Shown one piece after another: positions 52,441 through 62,688 of a stretch of 64,000 nt of DNA. Under the pieces are notes generated by a model, which did not search any database, had not been told where the DNA came from, and saw only the letters and a list, made by a program, of their open reading frames with translations. How positions within the stretch are numbered: position 1 is the stretch's first letter; each line of letters starts with the position of its first letter. This DNA is from Lacrimispora sp. BS-2 (GTDB lineage: Bacteria; Bacillota; Clostridia; Lachnospirales; Lachnospiraceae), in NCBI RefSeq assembly GCF_040207125.1, contig NZ_CP157940.1:3472001-3536000 (forward strand), read 5' to 3'. A program made the position numbers and the translations under genes.

Positions 52441-54419
52441 TCCAGGGATCTTGCGGCCTGTGCCACATTCTCCGCTGTAAATCCAAAATGTTCAAATAAA
52501 AGATTTGCAGGACCGCTGGCGCCAAAGCCCTTCATGGTCACATAAGCTCCGTCAAGGCCCACATATTTGCCCCAGCCGAAATCACTTAAGGCTTCTACTG
52601 CCACGCGCTTGCGAACTGTCTTTGGAAGAACAGATTCCTTATACTCTTCGGTCTGTTCCTCAAACAGATCCATACAGGGCATGGAAACCACACGTACTTT
52701 TCTGCCTGCAAGAAGCTTCTTCGCATTGACTGCCAGCTCCACCTCAGAACCGCTTGCGATCAGTATGATCTCAGGGGTGCCTTCACAGTCATCGATTACA
52801 TAGCCTCCCTTTAAGGCCTCCTTGCTGCTTCCCGGCATAGGAGTTAAGTTCTGTCTTGTAAGAACAAGGGCAGTAGGCGTCTTCTTAGAGGTCAGCGCAG
52901 AATACCAGGCTGCTGCTGTCTCTGTCTCATCGCAGGGACGGAATACATGGAAATTAGGCATTGCCCTTAACATGGCAAGCTGTTCAATCGGCTCATGGGT
53001 AGGACCATCCTCTCCCACGCCAATGCTGTCATGGGTAAATACAAAGGTCAGCGGAACGCCCATTAATGAGGATAAGCGTGCCATTGGCTTTGTATAATCG
53101 CTAAACACAAAAAAGGTTGCAATATAGGTGCGAAGGCCGCCATGAAGCATCATTCCGTTTCCGATCGCTGTCATGCCAAGCTCTCTTACGCCAAAATGCA
53201 GGTTGCGGCCGCTGCCGTTGTCCTTTGAAAAATCACCCATATCGGACATGTTGGTCTTATTGGAAGGAGCCAGATCCGCAGAACCTCCGATTAAGTTAGG
53301 CATATAAGTCTTTAAACGGTTTAATACCTGCCCGGATAAATTCCTGGTTGCATCCGCTTTCTCAGACCGCTTCCAGTAATCCTCACATTTTGCAATGGCC
53401 TTTTCTCCTGCATCCGGATCATGGTATGCAGTCCAAAGCTCTTCCATATCAGGATGCTCCTGGCAGTATGCGGCAAACATCACATTCCATGCCGCTTCTG
53501 TCTCTGCCTTCTCCTCTGCGATCTTCTGATAATGGCTGTACACCTCTTCAGGTACATAGAACGGCTCCATGGAAGGCCAGCCTAAGTTTTCCTTTAATGC
53601 CGTTACATTGTCAGCACCCAGAGGCTCTCCGTGAGCACTGGCCTTACCCTGCTTTGCAGGACAGCCATAGCCGATCTGGGTCTTAATGGTAATAAAAGAG
53701 GGATGCTCTGTATCTGCTTTTGCTTCTTCAATAGCCCGTCCAATGGCTTCCAGATCGTTTCCATCCTCAACAGTAATGGTCTGAAAGTGGAAAGCTTCCA
53801 TACGCTTACGGACATCCTCGGTAAATGCGATATCAGTGCTTCCTTCAATGGAAATCTGGTTGGAATCATACAAAACGATCAATTTCCCAAGGCCAAGGGT
53901 TCCTGCCAGGGAAAAGACCTCAGAGGAAATACCCTCCATCATGCAGCCATCCCCACCCAGTGCATAGGTGTAATGGTCAACAACCGGGTAATTCTCTTTG
54001 TTGAATACGGATGCCAGATGTTTCTCGGCGATGGCCATACCAACTGCCATACCCATACCTGCACCCAAAGGTCCTGTAGTCGCTTCCACGCCTACGGTAT
54101 GGCCATACTCCGGATGTCCTGGAGTCTTAGAGCCGTGCTGGCGGAAATTCATTACATCCTCTTTTGATAAATTCCCATAACCAAATAAATGGAGCAGGGA
54201 ATACAAAAGCATGGAACCATGGCCACCGGATAAGATAAAGCGGTCCCTGTTGGCCCAGTCTGGATCTGCTGGATTGTGGTTCATGTGGTTTGCCCATAAT
54301 TCATAAGCTGCTGATGCGCAGCCTAACGGAAGTCCCGGATGTCCGGAATTGGCTTTTTGGATGGCGTCCGCGGAAAGGACACGGATTGCATTGACTGACA
54401 TGGTATCGATGTTGCTCAT
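52437..54419 (-). CDS. tkt: Transketolase
   Basis: Thiamine-diphosphate enzyme of the pentose phosphate pathway (EC 2.2.1.1), 660 residues, single chain. Motifs: SGHPGLPLGCASAAYELW near the start, the ThDP-binding GDGCMMEGISSEVFSLAGTLGL to NQISIEG region, central FVFTHDSIGVGEDGPTHEPIE, and the C-terminal domain with LIASGSEVELAVNA. Its start overlaps the DUF5711 gene stop by 4 nt. The ROK kinase follows after the repeat element. Confidence 0.97.
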   Translation of the reverse strand: MSNIDTMSVNAIRVLSADAIQKANSGHPGLPLGCASAAYELWANHMNHNPADPDWANRDRFILSGGHGSMLLYSLLHLFGYGNLSKEDVMNFRQHGSKTPGHPEYGHTVGVEATTGPLGAGMGMAVGMAIAEKHLASVFNKENYPVVDHYTYALGGDGCMMEGISSEVFSLAGTLGLGKLIVLYDSNQISIEGSTDIAFTEDVRKRMEAFHFQTITVEDGNDLEAIGRAIEEAKADTEHPSFITIKTQIGYGCPAKQGKASAHGEPLGADNVTALKENLGWPSMEPFYVPEEVYSHYQKIAEEKAETEAAWNVMFAAYCQEHPDMEELWTAYHDPDAGEKAIAKCEDYWKRSEKADATRNLSGQVLNRLKTYMPNLIGGSADLAPSNKTNMSDMGDFSKDNGSGRNLHFGVRELGMTAIGNGMMLHGGLRTYIATFFVFSDYTKPMARLSSLMGVPLTFVFTHDSIGVGEDGPTHEPIEQLAMLRAMPNFHVFRPCDETETAAAWYSALTSKKTPTALVLTRQNLTPMPGSSKEALKGGYVIDDCEGTPEIILIASGSEVELAVNAKKLLAGRKVRVVSMPCMDLFEEQTEEYKESVLPKTVRKRVAVEALSDFGWGKYVGLDGAYVTMKGFGASGPANLLFEHFGFTAENVAQAARSLD

Positions 54420-55690
54420 TGGTATTGTCCTCCTATTTGTAATCTTATTTCTTTCATGTTTTGGGGGCCGGTTACGATCAGAGTATTGGGGAACCTGCCG
54501 TTTCGGATCTTAGATATCGGAAAATCAAATGTCCCGGCAAACTTAAGCCTTCCGGACATGGTATAGACTCTGCAAGAATCTTCATTATACAAAATTACAT
54601 GGTCCCCGTCAATATCAGCATGGGTGTACTGGTATTGGAAACCTTTGGAAAATACAAGATTCCCATTGGGTTTATATACATCCAGCCGGTAGGGATTTTC
54701 TCCTTCCGGGTTGTCCACAATAAGCCCTGCATATTTTTCCGAATAGAACACACTCTTTATTTCCTCTTCCACAGCCACCTGCCGGATCAGCTCCGGAGAA
54801 AGCTCATTCTTTGTGGAATAAAAGGATACGCTGTTGTCCGCAAAGGCACAGGAGTATGTATCGTCAAGGAACTGGACCCGGGCAACAAGTGAAGAGTCAT
54901 AAGGCTCATCAAAACCGCCCACCAGCCTGTCTGGAATGCTTTTACCGATTTCCGCAAAATTGTGGAACGCAACCCTGCCGTTTAAAGTTCCGTTTTTCAA
55001 ATATGCATAAGCTCCGATGAGCTGGGTTCCGTCAGGGGACAAGCTGATATCCACAGGATAACCGGAATCCCCCCCTAAAAGTGCTTTGATCTTCACATCA
55101 AGGGCGCTTCCATCCCGCTTAAAGAAATAAATATAATTTGACGTGGAGTCCTCCAGGATCGCGGCCGCCACTCCGTAAGAGGACACCGTTGCTTTCACAA
55201 TAGGAAGTACCGTGGTCGCTATGCCGGTATTTCCTGTTTTATCAAAGATATAGATGGAATTTCCCTGCTGGTCCGCAATGGCCGCATAATTCCCGTTTAC
55301 GCATGCCCTGGGAGACTTCATCTCATAGCTTTGTATCCATACTTCTTTTCCCTGGGAATCCAGATAGGAGGCACCGTCCTTGCTGTATTTTAATACATTG
55401 GAACCAAAGCTTAAATATCCCACATAGCTTCCCTCGTTCATTTCCTTCGCCCAGGCTACGCTATACTGGGTATATTGATAAAGGGTAAAATACTCATATA
55501 TCCCTATGGTTCCTGCGAGAAGCACCAAAAACAACACCAGTGCGATCTTAATCCTTCTTTTTTTCACCCTGGTGAGGGCTTTCTTTATGATCTCCTGGCT
55601 GTTTTCGCCCTCTTGAGGAGAAGATGAAACAATCTGCCGCCGAAGCTGGTTTTTCTTAATCTCTCTGTTCATAGAGTTCCTGTCAATCAT
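54416..55690 (-). CDS. DUF5711-like membrane-anchored beta-propeller protein
   Basis: About 424 residues: a basic cytoplasmic N-terminus, one membrane helix (IKIALVLFLVLLAGTIGIYEYF, about 50-70), then an extracytoplasmic domain rich in repeated beta strands with motifs such as YLDSQGKEVWIQSY, SIYIFDKTGNTG, DISLSPDGTQLIGAY and VYTMSGRLKF, typical of a WD/beta-propeller-like fold. It matches the DUF5711 family in my reading; function unknown. Start at ATG 55690 behind GGGAGAAAATAGC. Coupled to transketolase by an ATGA overlap, but a metabolic link is not implied. Confidence 0.7.
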   Translation of the reverse strand: MIDRNSMNREIKKNQLRRQIVSSSPQEGENSQEIIKKALTRVKKRRIKIALVLFLVLLAGTIGIYEYFTLYQYTQYSVAWAKEMNEGSYVGYLSFGSNVLKYSKDGASYLDSQGKEVWIQSYEMKSPRACVNGNYAAIADQQGNSIYIFDKTGNTGIATTVLPIVKATVSSYGVAAAILEDSTSNYIYFFKRDGSALDVKIKALLGGDSGYPVDISLSPDGTQLIGAYAYLKNGTLNGRVAFHNFAEIGKSIPDRLVGGFDEPYDSSLVARVQFLDDTYSCAFADNSVSFYSTKNELSPELIRQVAVEEEIKSVFYSEKYAGLIVDNPEGENPYRLDVYKPNGNLVFSKGFQYQYTHADIDGDHVILYNEDSCRVYTMSGRLKFAGTFDFPISKIRNGRFPNTLIVTGPQNMKEIRLQIGGQYQ

Positions 55691-55763
55691 GCTATTTTCT
55701 CCCAAAAATACCCATATATACTGGTAGTATACATCATTTTAAGAAGAAACGCATTATATTTTT

Positions 55764-57008
55764 CTATGGAAGGAGTAATTTCTGACCGGCAACAATCTTA
55801 TTCTCATCATCCAGCCCGTTAAGCTCACAAATTTCCTTTAATTTATTTACCGTATGGTATTCCGCTATACAGATACCGTAAAGAGTCTCTCCCTCCTGTA
55901 CCACATGAACCCGCGGACTCCCGTTTGCTGCCGCCTCTGTTTCCTGAACGGCCGCCTGAGTTGCTGCCTGGGTCGCCGCCTGCGTCTCCTTGGGCAATGT
56001 CTCTGCAGCCTTGCTTTCAGCCATTGTCTCTGCTGTCTTACCCTCGGCCATCGTCTCTGCAGCCTTGGTCTCAGCCTGGGATTGTCCCGGCATTGTCTCG
56101 GACATGGTCTCCTTACTCACAGCAGTGGTAGGATAAACGCCTCCCTCTGCCTCCTCTACAACTACCCTGGATTCGCCCTTGTTTCCCATTTCCGTGCCTT
56201 TTTTTCCAATCAGAATCTGTTCCGCCTTGGCCGGAATGGCCGATGCGATCACACTCTCCATACTCCGCATCCGTTCATAGTTATTAAACATAACAATTCC
56301 GCCAGCTAATATGACGATTGACATGGCCATACACATGCCCCGGAGAAGCCCTACCGTCTGATGCCGGTCTGTAGCTTCCACCTTATGCTCGTCCATCCGC
56401 TTGCGGAATTCTTCGATTACCTTATCATTTGTATCAGTTTCGATACGTTTTACATCCTTTCGCAGTACCATATAGTCCTGCATCATCTGGTTTCGTTCAT
56501 AATAAATGCTGTATCCACGCAGCTTGTAAAATCCATCCTCCGATGTTATGTAAACTGTTTCATCTCCATCTGCTCCAGTGCTTAAATACATCAGCTTGTT
56601 GGGTCCTCCAAAATACTGCATATGCTGTTTCCAGTAATTGATAGGACTCAGATCATCTCCCGGCCTGCCGCATAAAAACCAGCCCTGTATGGACCGCTTT
56701 GGAAAAAGCTGCTCCATATTCCGATAGGTTCTTTTCCAGGACAGCTCGGAAAACACCACCCGGCCTCCGGCCTCCGCCACATCCTCCATTTCCAAAGCTC
56801 CGTCAATGAAGATATATGGCGTTCCGTCATTGAATTCCATGCCGCCTAACAGAAGACCAACCCGCAGTTCCTGTCCACCCGCAGGATACAGACGTTTTAA
56901 ATAAGTATTTACATAATCTTCCACATATAATTTTACACTCTGATCCCTTTCCCCGATCTGCCTGATATTCTTCGGCAGCTTGGGGAACGGATTATATAAT
57001 TCACCCAT
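55764..57008 (-). CDS. Membrane protein with C-terminal LysM domain
   Basis: 414 residues. The N-terminal cytoplasmic domain (about 1-225) is of unknown fold, with repeated aromatic segments such as VEDYVNTYLKRLYP. A single membrane helix (about 230-250) is followed by an Ala/Glu/Thr-rich low-complexity linker made of AETMAEG/ESKAAET-type units, and a LysM domain at the end (VVQEGETLYGICIAEY to IVAGQKLLLP) that should bind peptidoglycan. The layout suits a protein anchoring the membrane to the wall; the N-terminal part is not one I recognise. It is 62 nt upstream of yyaC's end, i.e. follows yyaC in the same direction. Confidence 0.75.
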   Translation of the reverse strand: MGELYNPFPKLPKNIRQIGERDQSVKLYVEDYVNTYLKRLYPAGGQELRVGLLLGGMEFNDGTPYIFIDGALEMEDVAEAGGRVVFSELSWKRTYRNMEQLFPKRSIQGWFLCGRPGDDLSPINYWKQHMQYFGGPNKLMYLSTGADGDETVYITSEDGFYKLRGYSIYYERNQMMQDYMVLRKDVKRIETDTNDKVIEEFRKRMDEHKVEATDRHQTVGLLRGMCMAMSIVILAGGIVMFNNYERMRSMESVIASAIPAKAEQILIGKKGTEMGNKGESRVVVEEAEGGVYPTTAVSKETMSETMPGQSQAETKAAETMAEGKTAETMAESKAAETLPKETQAATQAATQAAVQETEAAANGSPRVHVVQEGETLYGICIAEYHTVNKLKEICELNGLDDENKIVAGQKLLLP

Positions 57009-57070
57009 TGGCTCACCCCGCTATTCTTTTTAATCCAATGAATCATAGCATACAACAGGTGAAAATCGTG

Positions 57071-57670
57071 TCAAAGCAGGGCAGTGTTTTCCCATAACTT
57101 TTCGACAAGATAAATACTGTGGCTGATGCAGTCAGCCATGCGCATAACAATGGAAAGCCGGATGCTCTGCAGCATCAAAGGGTCATAATTTCCGCAGCTT
57201 CCTACGATCCCGGTAATAAAAATATCCCCTACGGCCCGAAGCTCCTTGCTGACTCCAAGGCCAGGCTTTAACGCTCCTTTTCCCAATGTCACATAGCCGA
57301 TGTGTTCCATACTCCCAACGGAGGCATCCACTGCCACTACCACATGATTCGGATAACGAAGCTTTAAAATAGTCTGGTAAGTATCCAGATTCATGGCATG
57401 GACCGGACGTTCCAGTGTCCCCAGAATTTCTAAATATTCCAGTTCCTTTTCCTTCAGCTTGTAGCCGATGAGGGGCCCAAGACTGTCTCCGGTGGAGCGG
57501 TCGGTACCAATGCATAAAAACAGCACTCCCGCCACCTTTCCGTTTTCCTGCTCCGTACATATCATGTCAAAAAGCCTGGAAGCAAACTCCTCTGCCTGGA
57601 AGGCCTGCTTTGTATCATAATAAAAAACGTCCCGGTTTCCGCGGATCGCAATTCTTTCCCATAATTTCAT
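57071..57670 (-). CDS. yyaC: YyaC family spore protease-like protein
   Basis: 199-residue protein of the YyaC/DUF1256 family, related to GPR spore protease and hydrogenase maturation protease folds and found in spore formers. Visible motifs: LFLCIGTDRSTGDSLGPLIG, HAMNLDTYQ, VVAVDASVGSMEHIGYV and ITGIVGSCGNYDPLMLQSIRL. The start is ATG 57670 with AGGAT just upstream; an earlier in-frame ATG (57721) has no ribosome site. It precedes the LysM protein gene and supports a spore-forming host. Confidence 0.88.
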   Translation of the reverse strand: MKLWERIAIRGNRDVFYYDTKQAFQAEEFASRLFDMICTEQENGKVAGVLFLCIGTDRSTGDSLGPLIGYKLKEKELEYLEILGTLERPVHAMNLDTYQTILKLRYPNHVVVAVDASVGSMEHIGYVTLGKGALKPGLGVSKELRAVGDIFITGIVGSCGNYDPLMLQSIRLSIVMRMADCISHSIYLVEKLWENTALL

Positions 57671-57852
57671 AATATCCTGCCTTGCTGTCCTTATTTTCTC
57701 TGTTCTATTATAAGCCGCCATTTATGGAATTATTCATTTGCGAGGCCAGGAAATGTCCTGGGAAAAATCGGTGGGCCTTTGGTTCAACGAAAGGTTGATT
57801 TTCTAAATTCAGGTTCAATTTAACTGCCTTCATGAAGTAAATTAAATTAAAA

Positions 57853-57892
57853 AAGTGCAGGAAAAAAGCATATACATGCTTTCATTCTGCAC
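57853..57892 (-). terminator. Terminator of the coiled-coil membrane protein gene
   Basis: GTGCAG (57855-57860) pairs with CTGCAC (57887-57892), with an inner AAAGCAT/ATGCTTT stem; on the minus strand the hairpin is followed by a run of six T. It starts 8 nt after the stop codon at 57900. Confidence 0.8.
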
Positions 57893-57899
57893 CTTGACC

Positions 57900-58991
57900 T
57901 TATTCTTTCATACTCTTATAAAGAGTTTTTGCTTCACTGATGGAGGAAGCCTTGCCCATCCGGATCATATCGGCCAGTTCATCAAGCCTCTCCGGAACCA
58001 TAAATTCTTTTCCAATATAAGACGCATAGTTGTCATTGATAAAAAGGGTCTGCTCCTTTACCCTGATTTCCGCCTCCTTGGCGTTAGCTGCTGCCCCTTC
58101 ATAAGCTTCCTCAAGCTTTGCAATCTTATCCCTGCTGTTGCTGGCAATCTCATCGGAAAGGATGGTCCGTGTTACCTTGTCAAAGGTATTTAAGGCTTCC
58201 CGCTTCTTATCGGCGATGTTTGATAAATCCTGGTCGATCCGGGCGATCTCGTCATCGTATTTCTCCAAATTGTATACGGCTTCATCACGGTCCCGTTTTA
58301 TGGAATGAATGATAACACGGATCTTCCGTTTGTTAGACTTAATAATGTCCCTGATAGACCTCCCTTTTCTCAATGCGCCCTGATGCCTCACCTTGGTAAA
58401 GTTATTAATGAGGATGTAAAGGCCCCCAAAAAACAGGATGGCAGCAAAGTAAATTCCCATGAGGTAGAACGGTGACTTCTCCGGAAGCAGCAGATAGATT
58501 CCGCAGGGGATTAAAAGAAAGAACAAAAAAATGTTTAAAAGCAGCACAAGGAATTCTGAAAATCCCCTGGGAAGATATAAGGCATAATACCAGCCGCTTT
58601 TACAAAATCCAGGAACCCGGTCCTGCTGGAAAACAGACTTCATCTGCAGCATTAATTCCCGGTTGTTTCCCTTAAGCTCTGCCGTCTCCTCTTCAATCCG
58701 TTCCCTGACTCCCTGGGTCTTCGCCTTCTCCCGCTTACCTCTCACCCGTTTTAAGCGGTCCTGTTCCCTGGCTATTTCCCTGTCATAGGTGTCACAAATT
58801 TCCTCGATCCGTTTCTTCACCGTAAGGCTGATGGCATCTGTCACAGCCTTTCTTTCTGCATCCAGTTCTTTTTCCAGACGTTTCTCCTCCAGGCGGAACT
58901 TTTCCAATAAACTCCTGCTTGCAGATAATTCCTGGACAGCCCTGCAGGCCTCTCCAAGAAATCCAACCTGATCTGTTATGGGTTGCGCCAT
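57900..58991 (-). CDS. Coiled-coil membrane protein of unknown function
   Basis: 363 residues. Long coiled coil (about 20-125) with heptad-like Glu/Lys/Arg/Leu pattern, then two membrane helices (about 145-175 and 178-200), then a second coiled coil (about 225-320) and a C-terminal helix. No enzymatic motif is seen. Strong AAGGAGG precedes the ATG. It is monocistronic with its own terminator. I do not recognise the family; the layout resembles structural or scaffold proteins. Confidence 0.7.
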   Translation of the reverse strand: MAQPITDQVGFLGEACRAVQELSASRSLLEKFRLEEKRLEKELDAERKAVTDAISLTVKKRIEEICDTYDREIAREQDRLKRVRGKREKAKTQGVRERIEEETAELKGNNRELMLQMKSVFQQDRVPGFCKSGWYYALYLPRGFSEFLVLLLNIFLFFLLIPCGIYLLLPEKSPFYLMGIYFAAILFFGGLYILINNFTKVRHQGALRKGRSIRDIIKSNKRKIRVIIHSIKRDRDEAVYNLEKYDDEIARIDQDLSNIADKKREALNTFDKVTRTILSDEIASNSRDKIAKLEEAYEGAAANAKEAEIRVKEQTLFINDNYASYIGKEFMVPERLDELADMIRMGKASSISEAKTLYKSMKE

Positions 58992-59160
58992 CTTAAGTCT
59001 TCCTCCTTCGGTTTTTCCTACAAAGATTCTATCATAATTTTCATTATTTTACAATGTCCGGCATTTTCCTTCTTGCCTTTTTCTGAGTAATAATGCTATA
59101 ATCGTTGCATTATAAAAACAACTGATGGCATCCCCTTATTTTAGAAAGGAAAATTCGATT

Positions 59161-59427
59161 ATGTTTCGTATGTGGGCAAAATTAATGAAAGACACCAGGA
59201 TCATGAGAGACACTGTTATCTGCATCTCAGACTACAGCCTTTCCAGGACTTCCATGGTCTTTCAGGCGCTTGATGACATCTGCCTCCAGTTCGATCTTGG
59301 AAAACCCATGTGGTTGGATGCTACTGTCCATGAGTTTCAAAAACATTCCAAAGCCAGGTTTACCCAGGATAATTTTATAGAGCACATTGATTTTGATTTT
59401 CTGGAGATTCAGGTCATCGAAGAATAG
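59161..59427 (+). CDS. Small conserved hypothetical protein
   Basis: 88-residue acidic cytoplasmic protein. Begins MFRMWAKLMKDTRIMRDTVI, then a helical middle (VFQALDDICLQFDLGKPMWL) and ends in FIEHIDFDFLEIQVIEE. I recall similar small proteins in Clostridia but no assigned function. Start at ATG 59161 with GAAAGGA about 10 nt upstream; an earlier in-frame ATG at 59125 lacks a site. Strong terminator follows. Confidence 0.65.
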   Translation: MFRMWAKLMKDTRIMRDTVICISDYSLSRTSMVFQALDDICLQFDLGKPMWLDATVHEFQKHSKARFTQDNFIEHIDFDFLEIQVIEE

Positions 59428-59449
59428 GCGAAAGAAGTCTTTGTATACC

Positions 59450-59482
59450 AAACGGCATAGTCAGCTTTGACTATGCCGTTTT
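59450..59482. terminator. Terminator after the small hypothetical gene
   Basis: AAACGGCATAGTCA (59450-59463) pairs perfectly with TGACTATGCCGTTT (59468-59481), then T residues; also suitably placed for the converging GT8 gene. Confidence 0.88.
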
Positions 59483-59536
59483 GCTGCTGTATCCGCTGGT
59501 ATCCTGCCCTGCGATCTCACCTGCGGTTTCTGACTG

Positions 59537-60358
59537 CTATCTGGCGGCGGCCTGCATATAATGCTTGTATAACGCCCCAAAACGATGGGAGTAGGAAGCT
59601 GCCCAGGGCTTTCTCTTTCCGCAGAAATGAAGAATCGCCGTGTTCTGAATCACCCATTCCAGATTACAGATGCCGCCGCTCCGAATCAGATAATTGGAAT
59701 AATACCTGGCATCATAGTTCCATATGGCGTCATCCACCTGCAGCGTATTCTGTCCATACAGATAATTAAAAACATCCTGGTCCGGAAGCAGAAGATCTGT
59801 TTCGTGTTCGCTTACACACTGAAAAATATCATCCGGCCTTACGATCTCCCTGGCCTTTGTTAAATCCATCAGCATAACACCTGTATTGTAATAATCATGC
59901 TCGGTTCCCAGTCTTACACGATTGATATCATTCATGATCTCCGTAATTCCGGTATGGGACGCGGCGGCAAAGGCATTCCCGTTAAGCCCCACCTCCCACA
60001 GCGGGCGGATCGGATTAATCACAAGGATATCCGGATCAAGATAAAGAATCTTTTCCACAGACACGGGCAGAAGATGGGGAGCCAGTAAGCGGTAATACAT
60101 CTCCTGGGGATACCTTTTTGAAATGGGGGCATTCTGAAACATTGCACGGTCTACCTGCAGCGGAGTTAGGGGTACGCAGTGTAAGCTGCAGTATTCCTCC
60201 AGCTCCTGCAGTTCCTCCTGGGGGATTGCACTATGGAGCAGCCATACGTGTAAGATTTCCCGGGGATTATTATTAAGCAGAGACATTAACATGGTCTGAA
60301 ACGGTTTTATATAGTTTTTATCAAAGGTTACAAGCAAGTTGATTCTGTCATTCTGCAT
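59537..60358 (-). CDS. Glycosyltransferase family 8 protein
   Basis: 273-residue retaining glycosyltransferase of the GT8 (LgtC/glycogenin-like) family. Starts INLLVTFDKNYIKPFQTMLMSLL, has the metal-binding DxD in ILYLDPDILVINPI, YYNTGVMLMDL, DQDVFNYLY and the C-terminal ILHFCGKRKPW (HxxGxxKPW). Its product, a sugar addition to surface glycan or lipid, cannot be defined. Overlaps the upstream phosphatidyltransferase gene by 11 nt. Confidence 0.92.
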   Translation of the reverse strand: MQNDRINLLVTFDKNYIKPFQTMLMSLLNNNPREILHVWLLHSAIPQEELQELEEYCSLHCVPLTPLQVDRAMFQNAPISKRYPQEMYYRLLAPHLLPVSVEKILYLDPDILVINPIRPLWEVGLNGNAFAAASHTGITEIMNDINRVRLGTEHDYYNTGVMLMDLTKAREIVRPDDIFQCVSEHETDLLLPDQDVFNYLYGQNTLQVDDAIWNYDARYYSNYLIRSGGICNLEWVIQNTAILHFCGKRKPWAASYSHRFGALYKHYMQAAAR

Positions 60359-60938
60359 GGTTTTTCTCCTTTCCTGGCAAAATCTTGTTTGTGTTCTTCA
60401 ATGCCCATATATTACGAATTCCGTATAGAACAAGAGAAACAAACATCATAGCGAGGCAAACTGCAATAAGGATATTCGATAATACCGTGGGAATGTCATT
60501 CCATACCACATGAAGGATCATCATGGCAAAAAGCAGAACAGTAGCTGCTTTTCCATGCCAATTGGCCCCGAAAACCTGCCCCGTATTCCGGATCACCAAA
60601 AATCCTGTGATTCCTGCAAATATCTCTTTCAGAATCAAAAGGACAAGGGGCGCCATCATAAAGGGGAAGCGGGTGATCAGGCAAAAAAGCATGACTCCCT
60701 GGGTCAGCTTATCGGCAATTGGATCCAATACCTTGCCCAAATTGCTGATCATATGAAAACGCCTTGCAATAAAACCATCTACAACATCTGTCAGGCCGGA
60801 CAGGATCAGCAGGCCTCCTGTCCATAAATAATCTTGTTTTACATAGTATAGCCAGACAAGAAACGGTATCATACAAAGGCGTAAAGCGGAAAGCATATTG
60901 GGGATTGTCAGGATCTTATTTTGCGGCTCTTGATTCAT
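60348..60938 (-). CDS. CDP-alcohol phosphatidyltransferase
   Basis: Membrane enzyme of phospholipid synthesis, 196 residues, PgsA-like. The full catalytic motif DG-x2-AR-x8-G-x3-D-x3-D is present (VVDGFIARRFHMISNLGKVL then DPIADK) near residue 55. Several hydrophobic helices. Most similar in layout to CDP-diacylglycerol-glycerol-3-phosphate phosphatidyltransferase, but the acceptor alcohol is not determined by sequence alone. AAAGGAG ribosome site. Confidence 0.88.
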   Translation of the reverse strand: MNQEPQNKILTIPNMLSALRLCMIPFLVWLYYVKQDYLWTGGLLILSGLTDVVDGFIARRFHMISNLGKVLDPIADKLTQGVMLFCLITRFPFMMAPLVLLILKEIFAGITGFLVIRNTGQVFGANWHGKAATVLLFAMMILHVVWNDIPTVLSNILIAVCLAMMFVSLVLYGIRNIWALKNTNKILPGKEKNHAE

Positions 60939-60970
60939 AATTCTCCTTTCTGCCTGTTTTCATGAATTGT

Positions 60971-61414
60971 TTATTCTTTATTGATTTCTTCACGCAAAAG
61001 GGTAATATATTTCCCCATCAACGCGATGTATGTCTGCAGTTCCTGTTCCGGCATCTTTTCTATGGCTCTCTGTTCTGCTTCATATATATGCAGAACCCTG
61101 TTTTCGCCAAACCTTTTTCCTGCTTCCGTCAGACGGATGATCTTCCGGTTGCGTGTGCCTGGAACTGTTTCCAGAAATACAAAGCCCTTTTTTGTTAAAT
61201 TTGCTATTACGGAGTTAACGGTCTGTTTCGGCAAAGACCACATATCGCAGATATCTTGCTGGGAATACTCGCCTCCCAAGACTAAAAGGGAATACCATAC
61301 CCAAAATTCACTGTCAGAAATCCCGAATTTGATAGCAGCGCTGTGATAGATCGCTGTAAGCTCCTTTTCCTGTTGGTTTAAAATTTCCAGTTGCTTTTTG
61401 ATCTGTTTCATCAT
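60971..61414 (-). CDS. MarR family transcriptional regulator
   Basis: 147-residue winged-helix regulator: N-terminal helix, then YSQQDICDMWSLPKQTVNSVIANLTKKGFVFLE (helix-turn-helix) with the wing PGTRNRKIIRLTEAGKRF, and C-terminal dimerisation helices. Ribosome site AGAGGAG. A near-perfect palindrome just upstream is probably its own operator. The lipid and GT8 genes 33 nt downstream may be in the same unit and so under its control. Confidence 0.9.
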   Translation of the reverse strand: MMKQIKKQLEILNQQEKELTAIYHSAAIKFGISDSEFWVWYSLLVLGGEYSQQDICDMWSLPKQTVNSVIANLTKKGFVFLETVPGTRNRKIIRLTEAGKRFGENRVLHIYEAEQRAIEKMPEQELQTYIALMGKYITLLREEINKE

Positions 61415-61433
61415 TCCAGAATCTCCTCTATCA

Positions 61434-61459
61434 TTAAGTATCCGATTTCGGACACTTAA
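61434..61459 (-). promoter_or_regulatory. Operator palindrome upstream of marR
   Basis: TTAAGTATCCGA (61434-61445) and TCGGACACTTAA (61448-61459) form a 12-bp inverted repeat with one mismatch and a 2-nt centre, 20 nt upstream of the marR start. Size and position suit a MarR-type autoregulatory site. Confidence 0.65.
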
Positions 61460-61513
61460 AGTTTAATCCGGAAACAGCTGCTTGTCAAGAAGATTATTAA
61501 AATCAAAAAAATA

Positions 61514-61544
61514 CTGTTCCTTCCGCATAAATGCGAAGAAACAG
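61514..61544 (-). terminator. Terminator of the lacI-type gene
   Basis: CTGTTCCTTCCGCAT (61514-61528) pairs with ATGCGAAGAAACAG (61531-61544) allowing G-T and one bulge; the minus strand then has a run of seven T. Confidence 0.8.
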
Positions 61545-61567
61545 CATCTTTAAAGGGCTGATGGAAC

Positions 61568-62590
<1,023 letters not shown>

Positions 62591-62688
62591 TTATACTGTC
62601 CTTATTTTATCATATCTGATTTTGTGCCGCAACTATCATCATATACCGGCTGCAATACCAAGTTTACTGCGGTCCGCCTTGGGATTCA

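Noticed and set aside
53631..54167. A 178-codon frame antisense to transketolase
   Set aside because: Entirely inside a clear housekeeping gene, no ribosome site or recognisable domain.
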